DNA of 64,000 bases from Agrostemma githago (Eukaryota; Streptophyta; Magnoliopsida; Caryophyllales; Caryophyllaceae). Below are positions 25,901-34,054 of this stretch, piece by piece. A model generated the notes under the pieces. The model did not search any database. It saw only the letters and a program-made list of their open reading frames with translations, and was not told the origin of the DNA. The position numbers and the translations under genes were made by a program. Within the stretch, counting starts at the first letter, position 1. Each line of letters opens with the position of its first letter. Location: contig OY288243.1 in the NCBI GenBank assembly GCA_958450325.1, positions 25,884,844-25,948,843 of the forward strand, read 5' to 3'.

Positions 25901-26252
25901 CGAAAGCCAGGTACCTGAGGCGGACTGGGTCCAAGCCCGATATGACTCACTAATCCTCTTAGACGAACGGCGATCCCGGGCTCTGAATAATATTCAGATA
26001 TATCAGAAAAGGATCCAACGGGCTTTTAATAAAAGGGTAAGGCCAAGAAACATCAAGGAGGGCGATCTAGTCCTAAAATCCGTTCGAGCTTTACTACCAG
26101 TTGACCCAAGGGGAAAATTCAAACCTAATTGGGCTGGGCCATATTTATTGAAGAAGATTCTTTCAGGATGGGCGGTAATGCTAACTGACTTGGACGGGAA
26201 CGAGTTCGTCAATCCAACAAACTTGGACCAGCTGAAGCGTTACTACCCATAA
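19905..26252 (+). CDS. Gag-pol polyprotein of the Tat element, intact, 2115 residues
   Basis: A single frame encodes the structural and replication proteins. The gag domain (Retrotrans_gag type) covers about residues 97-252. A variant zinc knuckle, C-x2-H-x4-H-x4-C, is at 347-360. The protease motif is D579-D580-G-S. Nine Glu-Ser dipeptides follow (902-919), in a linker before reverse transcriptase. RT has YVDD at 1248-1251. The first RNase H lies around 1385-1510. A second, archaeal-type RNase H (about 1537-1665: FDGA, AEYEA, GDSS, ADALSKL) is the Tat hallmark. The integrase zinc region is around 1765-1810 and its core has D1836, D1897 and E1932 with the D-35-E spacing. A GPY-like end follows. 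All catalytic residues are present. Gag and pol are fused without a stop or shift. The start is the first ATG after a stop, with gag homology soon after. Confidence 0.95.
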   Translation: MTQKAIDELNTTLAQIQTQLRQMREDQIAIVTRVSAVEQGTPNASIDDDGPLAALAGAVQKLQEQVHSTTRNTILTENARTYSTLTDELPANLNLTGLPMFDGTEDPVLHIRAFKDFMAVKGVKSTMFKHLFASSLEKHPKAWYYRLDPKKFKTWDDVAMEFARNYADNAEIQTTMRTLEVMAQEPKEGFTKYLQRWRTESVKLVDKPGEKVLVEAFVKNLLPAYRVHLRYAIIPDFATLTEMGTRIEDDLRQESLTKASTKGYQGASSSSSKPVTTTAARSIFDEVNSLDTSTKKNTPNRVFTDIGTTYANALQRLSSKGLIQPIGPTPEVPVEKRSKSYNIQAYCHYHQGNGHDTEKCWKLKHLIQDLIENGIIPLPSDKPSNKNNPLATHAIFTGEVVDCTHLISPFISQINGIWNDDEDDVYLAKGETVPVTIEEVQRAKARALAGTHTITAAPETVTEPSRTELTPEEPNADTALVRQLKRVRTDITIWQLLVSSQEHRAALTKALDEIKVDSSVTPTEMVATIMPYLKDKPKGEGPLITFSESDLPPFGTTHNLALYITVICRNKYLPMTLIDDGSAVNVLPLRTAKALGITEVDYLPTAKTIQAFDGSPKSVAGAVKITIITGPIEKELEFQVIDVTSSFNLLLGRPWIHAVKAVSSTLHRKVKLPLQDGIITLEATPITVSICNTAGSADPRGFNFVGMTEEEYLFQLYFTVSIHTMLQNLGCLPGVTSWPYLPPGKIIETLNNGQSHLGLGYTMAPGYTNRTKTVTFVTPVFETVQTGLYRPTISYPGTKLARECNFIPDDIFAFIQADAKEGTSNTEPILGLLFGEDKVIPTPKQELVSLILRSSRFDPTKLISEVGADTGKRAWRKTTKWTDSQGRVYKLTTGEGDMHAIESESESESESESESESESKSRGSSTRIESVIPLPSLASPSEAPESVPRALPIPPLTNDQMAALFELFSKFTINNNDNRSAYDLAYFQNVFKNLTCNDIEKPDEQVPLPPHLNEQLEQRESRNPVIEETDSINVGTPLEPQMLRLGLSLDPEERQQFTDLLQEFKDVFAWSHKDMPGIDREIDEHRIPIKDGYKPVKQKLRRMRPEWSLKVKEEVDKQFKAGFIQVSEYPDWVANIVPVPKKDGKVRVCVDFRDLNKASPKDDFPLPHIDILVDNTADHALLSFMDGYAGYNQIKMAEEDMSKTTFITPWGTYCYTVMPFGLINTGATYQRTATTLLHDMMHKEVEVYVDDMIVKSKDRNGHIAALRKFFTRLRKYNMRLNPQKCSFGVTSGKLLGHIVSQRGIEVDPAKIKAITEMQPPKTEKEIRGFLGKVQYISRFISKLTMVCEPIFKKLKIGERTLWDDKCQMAFDKIKEILSSPPVLMPPQHGLPLSLYLTTTETAMGAMLAQTVDSEERAIYYISKKFLEYECKYTMLEKTCLALVWAIKKLRHYMLSHEVHVLSKMDPIKYLFEKPILNGRISRWTLMLAEFDLKFVPLKAIKGRVVAEFLADSPVSEESHTDTWAFPDEDIFHTDTDTWDLYFDGASNFRVFGVGILLISPQGEHTPLSIKLDFDVTNNAAEYEACIHGLQAAADLGVTNLRVHGDSSLVINQTLQKWKTRNTNLVAYQARVGVLEKQFQKVEYIYLPREENQFADALSKLVSLLNIPAHLTSMPICVERRSEPAYINTIQDIEITDSEPWYQAILTYLTSGEYPPGAENRAKKALRRWATQFIRTDDGQLYKKTAQGALLLCIDKTRAERVMAEVHDGENGPHMNAHMLARKIARLGYYWNSMETDCQMYVKHCHNCQIFANVQHMPSSLLYTMTSPWPFSTWGIDIIGKVNPSGTGGHCFILVAIDYFTKWVEAESYRILNAKHVAKFIQNKIICRYGIPHELISDHGTHFQAETATLLEKYKIQRHTSSPYRPQTNGAVEAANKTIVTILKKMAENYRDWPDKIPFALWGYRTSIRTATGATPYYLTYGMEAVQPVELEVPSLRILLESQVPEADWVQARYDSLILLDERRSRALNNIQIYQKRIQRAFNKRVRPRNIKEGDLVLKSVRALLPVDPRGKFKPNWAGPYLLKKILSGWAVMLTDLDGNEFVNPTNLDQLKRYYP

Positions 26253-26616
26253 ACCCTATCTCAACGTCATTTGCAAAGTTTATAAAAAAATGTCTTTTTA
26301 TGGATTTTCAAAAGTTTTAAGCAAGTCAATCAGCTAGGATCATTTATCCTACCGTCACACATCTTGGATTAATAATCTTGGTGTATTTCGAAAAATTGCA
26401 AAAAATACTTCTGAACTACGGAAGGTTTGATTCCATTAATATTGGATACGTAGGCAACCCCTCAAAAGGGTACAACCATTGCAATAACGAAAAGACGGGA
26501 ACGGTATTCATTAATATGTCTTTTTATTATTTCAAAAAGTACATCACAAAAAAGAACAACAAAATCACACCACAAAAAAAAAATAGTAGTAATACTTAAA
26601 TAATAAATTTAGGAGA
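26253..26616 (+). other. Spacer between pol and the antisense gene
   Basis: AT-rich, with A-runs near 26560-26590. It forms the tail-to-tail interval of the two convergent genes (stop codons at 26252 and 26617). No feature beyond possible polyadenylation signals is seen. Confidence 0.5.
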
Positions 26617-28349
26617 CTACTCGTACATTTTGCCCTTTCCCTTATCTTTCGGGTCACGTGGAGCCCGAGGCCGACGAGGCGGGGGCGAACGTTCCCTAAT
26701 CACAAGGGGAACTTCCTTTGCTCGAACCCGCTTCTTCGATTTTGGGTTCACCCTTTGCACCGGTTCAAGCCGAGCCCTAACCGGCTCGGGGAGTCTTTCT
26801 CGAGGACCAAGTCGGTCCTTGGCAGCCAGTCTTGGCCCTAGTCTCCTTTCTAAGTCAGTCTGGGGGCTCACTCTCCCCCGTGCACCCTTATTACTGGACC
26901 CTTCAGTCTTAGTCTTAGATTTCCTCTTCTGACCTGTCGAGGTAGCTCCCTCAGTAAAAAAGCTCCTATTGTCCTTAGCATGCTCCCGGCGTAACAGGTC
27001 ATAGGCTTCGTCGATTTTCAGGGCAGCCCGAGTCTTAGCTGAGTCAGCTCGGGTCCATCTTACATAGGAATCGGTCACCCAGATCGAATGAGAATTTTTA
27101 AGAACAGGCCAAGTAGCCCGTGTATACCACCTTTGCATCCAGGTGTCACACATCACATCCGTCAGCTGAGTAGATTCACTCACAACGGCCTCGATTTCTG
27201 GGATTCTTTGCGCCCGTCCATATTGCCTAACTATGCGATCGGGAAAGAGGTGAATTGTTTGCCTAAAAGATAGGATTACCTGATATCTAGCTCTATCCCG
27301 AGATTCTAGACCAGTCCAAAGGTAAATAGGCCACCATGGCACGGCCCAACGGATTAACAGGCCCCCATGGAAAGATAGCACCTCATCCCAGTATTTTTGG
27401 GTATTAAAGCAGGAAAAGGCAATAGCTCGTCTCCTTGACATAACTTGCCTGGGTTGATATCGGCTCACATTTAAGGGGGATCCAAAATCGATAGCCTCTC
27501 GAATAGCCACAGCTGAAAAATCCGAAAAAAAATCAAAATTGCAAAAATCGTCAAAATCACGTGAAAAAAAAAAACGTGAAAAGACATGAAAACCGAGAAA
27601 ACCGCAGGAGCCGGAAAATCGAGAAAAAAACCGCGCAAAACCGGAAAAATGGGAGAAGCCGGAAATTCAAAAATCCAAAAAAAAAAAAATTCAAAAAAAC
27701 GGCATACCTGTAGGAGCCGGGTACTCCCAGTTAACCTGGCTGACGGATCCCTCTTACGATTGTCCAAGCCCTGGATAATCTCCCCTGTAATCAGCCAAGC
27801 CGGGCTGTGCTCCGTCTCCATCAGGTCAGCCACGGTGAAAAGTCTGACATGGCCCATACAAGATAACAAGTCCATATGCCCTTCAAAGGCATAAACATGG
27901 AGCATGCAGAAAGTGAAGGCCCTACGGCTATGAACCGGCCTGACCCGGACATCATCTTGGTTCATGAATTTTTCAGCCAGGTCGATCAGAGAAACGGTAT
28001 CTCCTTCTAGCATACGGGATACCTCCATATGGGAAAGCCCTAAAAATTCCCTTAACTTCCTCCTTGGGTCAGAAACTGAAAAAGGGATAGCAGGGCGGAG
28101 TATAGGATTCCATCCTCCTGCAGCAGCAATTTCCTCAGGAATAGGGCAAATCTCTCCTCGAGGAAAACTAAATACATGATATGTGTCATCCCAATAGGAT
28201 AGGCAAGCATCCAAGAAGTGGCAGTCTACTTGCATCTGACGGATCACGGACAATTGGGTAACGCCATTCTGATTTAGGATAGCCCTATCGGCATCCCTAA
28301 AATACTTGGACCACTCGTGCAACATTCCTACTAGTCGGTCGATTCCCAT
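26617..28349 (-). CDS. Antisense extra gene of the Tat element, two exons
   Basis: Read on the minus strand: exon 1 from ATG at 28349 to 27708 (214 codons), donor CAG|GTATGC, intron about 212 bases rich in T, exon 2 from about 27495 to the stop at 26617 (293 codons with stop); about 506 residues. An alternative pairing (donor GGGA|GTACCC with acceptor TTTTTCAG at 27513) also keeps the frame. Exon 1 shows 'HVFSFPRGEICPIPEE' at residues 58-73, a pattern like plant-specific domains of the mobile-domain/DUF7745 kind. Exon 2 ends in a long Lys/Arg/Pro-rich tail that could be nuclear-targeting. Extra genes in this position, some antisense, are known for Tat elements; their role is not established. 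The frame is open throughout, so selection is plausible. Confidence 0.7.
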
Positions 28350-28990
28350 ATTTGATTTGCTAAAAGAAGGAATAAATTTTTCAGGGCTTATTCTTTTCTT
28401 TAGGTAATTGAGGAATTATGGAATTATGAAATTAGTGAAGCATGAAGGGGTATTTATAGCATAAAAATAAGTCCTCCTCCTCACCTTAGGATTCCCAATC
28501 CTAGAGCAATTAGCATACAAGCCATTGTCCTAAGGCTTAGCTAAGTCATCCCGAGCATTCCTATTCCTTTTCAAAGTCAAAACAAAAATTCCCTAATTTT
28601 TCAAAGACTTTTGCAAACTCAAACCTTTTCTCAATATTTTTATTCCCCAGCACGAGTCATTTTTCCTACAAATATTACATGCAAAATTTTGCAGCTTTGC
28701 ATAAATATGTACAGGACGACTCAAGCAGGACCATGCAATTTGCATAACTCCCCAGCGGCATTTAACAAGGTGAGCCCACATACAGGCCCATTTTAAGTCT
28801 CATGCGACGAATTCCCCCACGGAGTTATCACCAGTTCAGGTACATTTCTAGTCCATGGCCGGCGGGCCCTCCACGCAGGTCTAATGGACCTTAAACGACC
28901 CGACCGGAAGCTGCCAGGTTTTAATCCTTGATTGACCTGGTGGCTACTCTGACTTTCGCCCTGTCCAAGCCTCAGTCAGAGTGGGGGCTC
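28350..28990 (+). promoter_or_regulatory. Region between antisense gene start and 3' LTR, with polypurine tract
   Basis: The first part must hold the promoter of the antisense gene. Read on the minus strand, a TATA-like 'tataaatacc' lies near 28448-28457, about 100 bases upstream of its ATG. The right end is the polypurine tract AGAGTGGGGGCTC (28978-28990), abutting the 3' LTR. The block at 28640-28960 is shared with the Tat remnant at 2230-2560. Confidence 0.6.
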
Positions 28991-31542
28991 TGTAGACACC
29001 CACATTTTGACCGCCAGGTGTCTATAGTAGTTTCCGACAAACACCCGATGATGATCGGACGCTAACGTGCTTTAACGTACTCGGAAATGGGCTCGAAATG
29101 ATGGACATTTGGCCTAGGCATTTTAGGGAGTACAAATTTCACAAAACCAACCTCAAATTCAGGCCCAGTGGGTCGTTTCGAGTCAAATAACACTAATTTG
29201 GGTCGAATCCGACACCAGGGGTAAAACCGTCTTTTAGCGACCGAGTCAAAACCCGGTCAAGGATTTTTCCGAGACTTCCGGACTGACCGTGACATCTCAC
29301 GTGTCCGATTCATATTCAAATTCCACAAAAATCAGCCATACAAAAAATAATAAACAATTCCGTTTAAGGTAGAATTCGATCCCAAGTAGGAATCCTATCC
29401 GAGAACCGACTCAAACACTCAACCGATTTGAAACACTCGGCCAAGTACACAAACCAGCCGGTTTGTTCCTCTTTCCTTCCTACACAAGAAAACGGAATTC
29501 TCGTTCTCCTCAGCTTCTTACCCAAGCGGTAATTCTAGCTCAAACAGGAATCCTACTCAAAAACCGATTCAAGTACCCAACCGAGTGTAAAACACTCGGC
29601 CGAGACATCACAAAACAAGAGAAAATCCACCGGTTTGCCTTTCTTCCTCCACAAGAAAGCGGAATTCTTATTTCCCTCAAATTCTCTCGTTTCCTATCCT
29701 AAGTGGTAGTCAAACTCTCCCAAGCCAAGGTCGGGAATTTCCTATAAATAGCCCCTTGCGTCCAACACAAAAGACAGGAATTATTATTAGCAATCAATCA
29801 TCAATTTCACACATACACACACGATTTTTCAGCAATAGTTATCTAGCATCCCGACACATTTAAATCCTTAGCATCGAGAAACCGATATTACGTTACAAAC
29901 CCGAAGGAAACCGGCTCCCATACCCGAACCTTCACCCGTCCGAACCAAGCCTCTAGCCGAACCAAAACTCGACGCTCCCGTGCCTAGCCACATTCCGACG
30001 AGCCCCGATCCGAGTCGACAATAGCATGTAGGTTGAGGGTGCAATAAAACCCGATTTCTTCCTTTCTCTCCCTTTCTCCTCTTCGTCCGTTTTGTTTTAT
30101 TACGGGTCTAGAGTCGTTTTTTTTTGTTTTCCTAATATCGTTATTAACGAAAAACTATTTTCATAACGTATATTCTGAAAGATATGATATCGATTCTTCC
30201 ATAATCGAATATTATATCGAAAGGAATTATATTAAGATTTTCGACGATACCAAAAATCGTTACATCTTTTTCATTCAAAAATTCTTTTCTTTTCTCGTCC
30301 AAAATGACTTATTTTACAAAGCTTTTTCAAAACTCATTCTAAATATCCAATATCGATTTCATAATCGAATATTGGATACGACGAATACCGAAAACATGGA
30401 TCGATTACAAGTTAATTCATAATTTGTACGCGATTCATCAAAATAACAATTTTCGAACAAAAAATAAAAAACGGACAGACCCGTACGCGAGTCGCGCCAC
30501 GCACGAGCCTGAAACCCGGACTGTTTCTACGTTTTTCGTTCGCTTTTATTATTTATTCTTCGATCAATTTCTAAAATTTACATCTTTTCCAAAACTATTC
30601 TAGGTATTCGATATTGATTTCGAATATAAAGAATATCGAAAATATTAAGTCGAGTACGAATCATGCAATATTCATATGCGATTTAATACGAACATCGAGT
30701 TTTTCGAAAACCGGACCCGAAACAGGCCACCACGCGACCCGCCGGCGTCCCGGGCGAGTCGCACGGCCGGCTGTTATGCCGCGGCCTTTTCCGTCTTTTT
30801 TATTATTTTTCGAACTTCGTTTTTTTATACAAAACAACGTTCTTTTCAACAATATTTTCAGATTTCGATTAATATTTATTTTTCGATCTCGCATATTTTA
30901 TTTTGCTATTATTATTTACAAATCGATACTAACTCGTTTGTTTGTTTTGTAGCAAATTCATCCTTTTTATTTCATTTGTTTTATTATACTAAAACAAATC
31001 TCACATGTTAAATTTGACTTTGACATTAATCAATTTGCATGCATTAAACCACTTAGCAACCCATTCAATCTTTCACATGCTTAGAAAACAATGTTTGCAT
31101 AATCATTCATCGTTCTACTAACGCGCGCATTAAAACGTCATTCGATATCCTAGTAGAGGCCGCTAATGTGCGGGCGGGGTTGGGTGTTCTTAGTGAACTT
31201 CCCAACACGTACCCTCACCCCTTACTCAGAACCATGGTTTCCGGATGTCCGAAACCATTGGCAACGAGAGTCATTCAATAATATACGATTAACCGCTCTA
31301 GTCGGCATCTATATCGATATGCAAAAGGGACGAGCCCAATAAACTCTGACATCGGAAATGGGCCGTATTTTGTACACGGCCCACTACGACATAGAGTGGG
31401 CTCGAACGGTTCCGAATAACCATAAAATTCGGTGGCGACTCCGACTTCGATTTAAATTTCCATTTGACCATCTCATGGAGATTCATTCGCCTCCCCAAAC
31501 CCGCGCGTGGCCGCGTCGGGGTGGACCTATGTCATGTCCACA
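28991..31542 (+). repeat. 3' LTR of the young Tat element
   Basis: It is nearly identical to 16230-18805. It lacks 15 bases of the GC-rich inverted repeat near 30500 and 13 bases near 30620, and has a 3-base gain near 31281. The TATA box is at 29743-29750. Followed by the target copy GGTGG at 31543-31547. Confidence 0.95.
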
Positions 31543-32497
31543 GGTGGATTATTGGTATTCTGAGAAGGGAGAGGTATCTATTAATGTATTTATTACTGTA
31601 AGAAGGCTAATATTAATGTATTTATTATATGTCACATACAGTAAAAACGCGCACTCATGTCTTAATGTAGAAATTTGCTGAATGTGGGAAAGATGCACGA
31701 GCATCGCAAAATCATGTTCATACGACAGGGTCTACAAGCTATGCTGATGTTCGAGCTAACCCTGTAATAAATTTTTTTACCATTTTGTCATTTGTAATAT
31801 TATGCTATTATAGATTATCATAACTAATTTTAATTTATTGTATTGTACCGGAAGATGAGAACAAAAGAGAGCCAAGCAATCTCGAAATTTTCGAGCAAAC
31901 CCATCGGAAAAAAGACGGTACATTTGTTAAAGGCACAGATACCGAAGATGTTTGGGTAATATATTTTAAATCAAGCTAGACTTGTTGCTTCTTTTTATGA
32001 TATTAACTACATTGTTTTTTTTTTCTTTTTGTAGTGATAAATTTATTTTGACTCAGGCGGACGCCAAAGCATATATTCATAATGAAATTGATTGCAATCC
32101 AAGTAACAAAAAATCTCGCGTTCAACTTGAGAATGAAGCATTCAATAAGCTGATGTGTGTGAGTGATTTATCGCGCCCGTTAGGATACAGATTTGGCGTG
32201 AAAAAAAGTGATATATCTTGAGTGCATAGAGTGTTAAGGAAAGAAAATTTTGACAGTGGTGAGAAAAATACCTTAGTCATACAGAAGATGGAAAAAGTTG
32301 TCATTAATCTGACTAAGGAAAACAAGGCATTGGTGGAGAAACAAGAAGAATTACAAATGAAGAATGATTCCCATGCTCAATTATTGAAGGTGATGTCTCG
32401 ACAGTTAAGCCAAATCTTGGATGTCGTAAATTCTGGAAAGGCACCAATGGAGTATCTAAGTCTTGCAAGAAATGTCTTACATACGACAAATGAAGAG

Positions 32498-34049
32498 GTA
32501 ATCTTACACCTTACATTGTATATAATTTTGTATACTTGCATTACATTGTCAAAAAAACTCTAAAACAAAAGTACTGACCTGAATGAAGCAAAATTGTACT
32601 CCGTATCGGCAAATATGGACATATGGATTATGCGGAATACATATTATAGTATATACTATGTAATACATATGGCTTATGGAATAGTAGTAAGTCTTACTAT
32701 CATAAGCATATACTTAGGAATTGCTTCGTTATGGAGTTCTTATTGTAGGATTAACTAGGTTATGAATTTATGATATCATATTGCTTCGTTACGGAATTCC
32801 CGTAATCTGACTTTTCTGCCCTTTTCGTAGACGTGATTAAGTCTTCTATATGGACTTTCCTCTGAAATTTATGCAGGATCTACATTGCAAAATTGTTGAA
32901 TGTGAAACAAGTCCAGGGGAAGAAATCTTATGTGGGATCTTTGATCTTGGGTGTAATATTTTTTGTTCTGTTCATTTCTAACGTCTCTTCTATTCTTGGT
33001 TAAGCTTCTCCTTTCATGCCTTTTAGGTATTGATTAGTATGATATTTGGCTTCAACATTTTCTAATGGAGGTAGAGAAAACAGACATGATGATGTTGCTT
33101 TCTTTTGTTCTTTTGCATTTTTCTAATCATCATATTACTCTTATGGACATCTTGCTGCGTACTTTATTGTTCTCCTTTTTGGATTGACAAATTGTGTCTG
33201 CCTTTGTCCAAAACTTACTCTTCTCTTCAAATCAGGTGTATAGACTATAGATGTTCAAGTGGTTTTAGATCTAGGCGTCCTATAGTTAAGGTGCTTGTTT
33301 TGGATGAAGTTGGATATAAACTGGTTCACTCTAGTTATGCTATCAGTTCCATCATTCTTGAAGTTTCTTTTAGGTTTTGTGTTCATCAAATTGATATTGA
33401 CTTATAACTTATGCTGAATGGTTTGTACAGTTGTGCCTTATAATGAATTTATTAGGTTTCATGGAAGACTATGAAGTTATGAGAGATATCTGATGAATTG
33501 TTGTGTATTTCATGTGTCTGTTTTTCTTCTATAAGGTAATGTTGTGTATACGCTTGTGTAAACTACTTTTGTCATCGAACATGACAAATGTGCGTGAACC
33601 TAGAAGCTTTCATCTTAATCTTATCTAAGCTTGCATCTAAATCTTAACCTTTCATCACGTTTGTGCTCATATAAAGTGGTTATTATTTTGTAGGTTTCAA
33701 GTTCTGCAAAATATGATTGTTCGTCGGAGTAATTGCAAGAATTTGCTTTTAGACTATTCTATTAATTAAGACGGTTGTTGCATGCACGCGAGTTTTGTTA
33801 TTTAATACTCGTATGAGACACTTCGTTACATATATTTTTCTTTTCGATCGATATTAGACTGGGTTATTAATTTATTACGTACTCAATTATGTTTGAGAGC
33901 AGATATTTTCACGTAATTTTTTTAGCCTTCCATTTTGTACGAGACATTATTGAATCAATCATGATACTATATTTGCATGATTGACAAATCGTACACTACT
34001 ACGTATATTGGTTGTTATTTAATATTTTATTTGATTAACTCTGTTAGAT
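32498..34049 (+). other. Noncoding right half of CACTA-1
   Basis: AT-rich sequence between the last supported exon and the Tat solo LTR. Short open frames (for example 33105-33407) have no motif that I recognise. It may include the last intron and 3' end of the Transposase_24-type gene. Nothing further is supported. Confidence 0.45.
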
Positions 34050-34054
34050 ACATG

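Larger units (their letters stand above)
16230..31542 (+). mobile_element. Complete young Tat-lineage Ty3/gypsy retrotransposon, 15.3 kb
   Basis: Two LTRs (16230-18805 and 28991-31542) with TG...CA ends enclose a tRNA-Arg primer site, a leader, an intact gag-pol frame, an antisense gene and a polypurine tract. The target duplication GGTGG is perfect (16225-16229 and 31543-31547). A second RNase H domain after the first, the tRNA-Arg primer and the extra gene before the 3' LTR place it in the Tat group (Ogre/Retand-like). By eye the LTRs differ at roughly 16 single bases in 2.55 kb plus a few indels, so the insertion is recent. It may be autonomous. Confidence 0.95.
13695..32497 (+). pseudogene. 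Transposase_24-type protein gene of CACTA-1 (TNP1/En-Spm associated), decayed
   Basis: Exons supported by frame and splice sites: 13695-13917 (donor AGAG|GTAAGT), about 15672-15911 (donor AGA|GTAAGT), 16044 to 31573 interrupted by the Tat element, 31671-31763, about 31854-31955, and 32056-32497 (donor GAG|GTAATC). The family hallmark THRKKDGTFV lies in the exon at 31854. An LVDYW motif is formed by the exon halves on either side of the Tat insertion, and a Lys/Glu-rich coiled-coil-like tail follows ('LTKENKALVEKQEELQ'). In this family the protein is a plant-specific companion of the CACTA transposase and is thought to bind DNA. Defects: a frame shift in the third exon (between 'LSQKPK' and the insertion), a TGA at 32219-32221, and the 15 kb insertion. 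The first exon's link to the rest is less certain. Confidence 0.7.

Noticed and set aside
33105..33407. 100-codon frame in the right half of CACTA-1
   Set aside because: No similarity that I recognise and no splice-consistent link to the Transposase_24-type exons.
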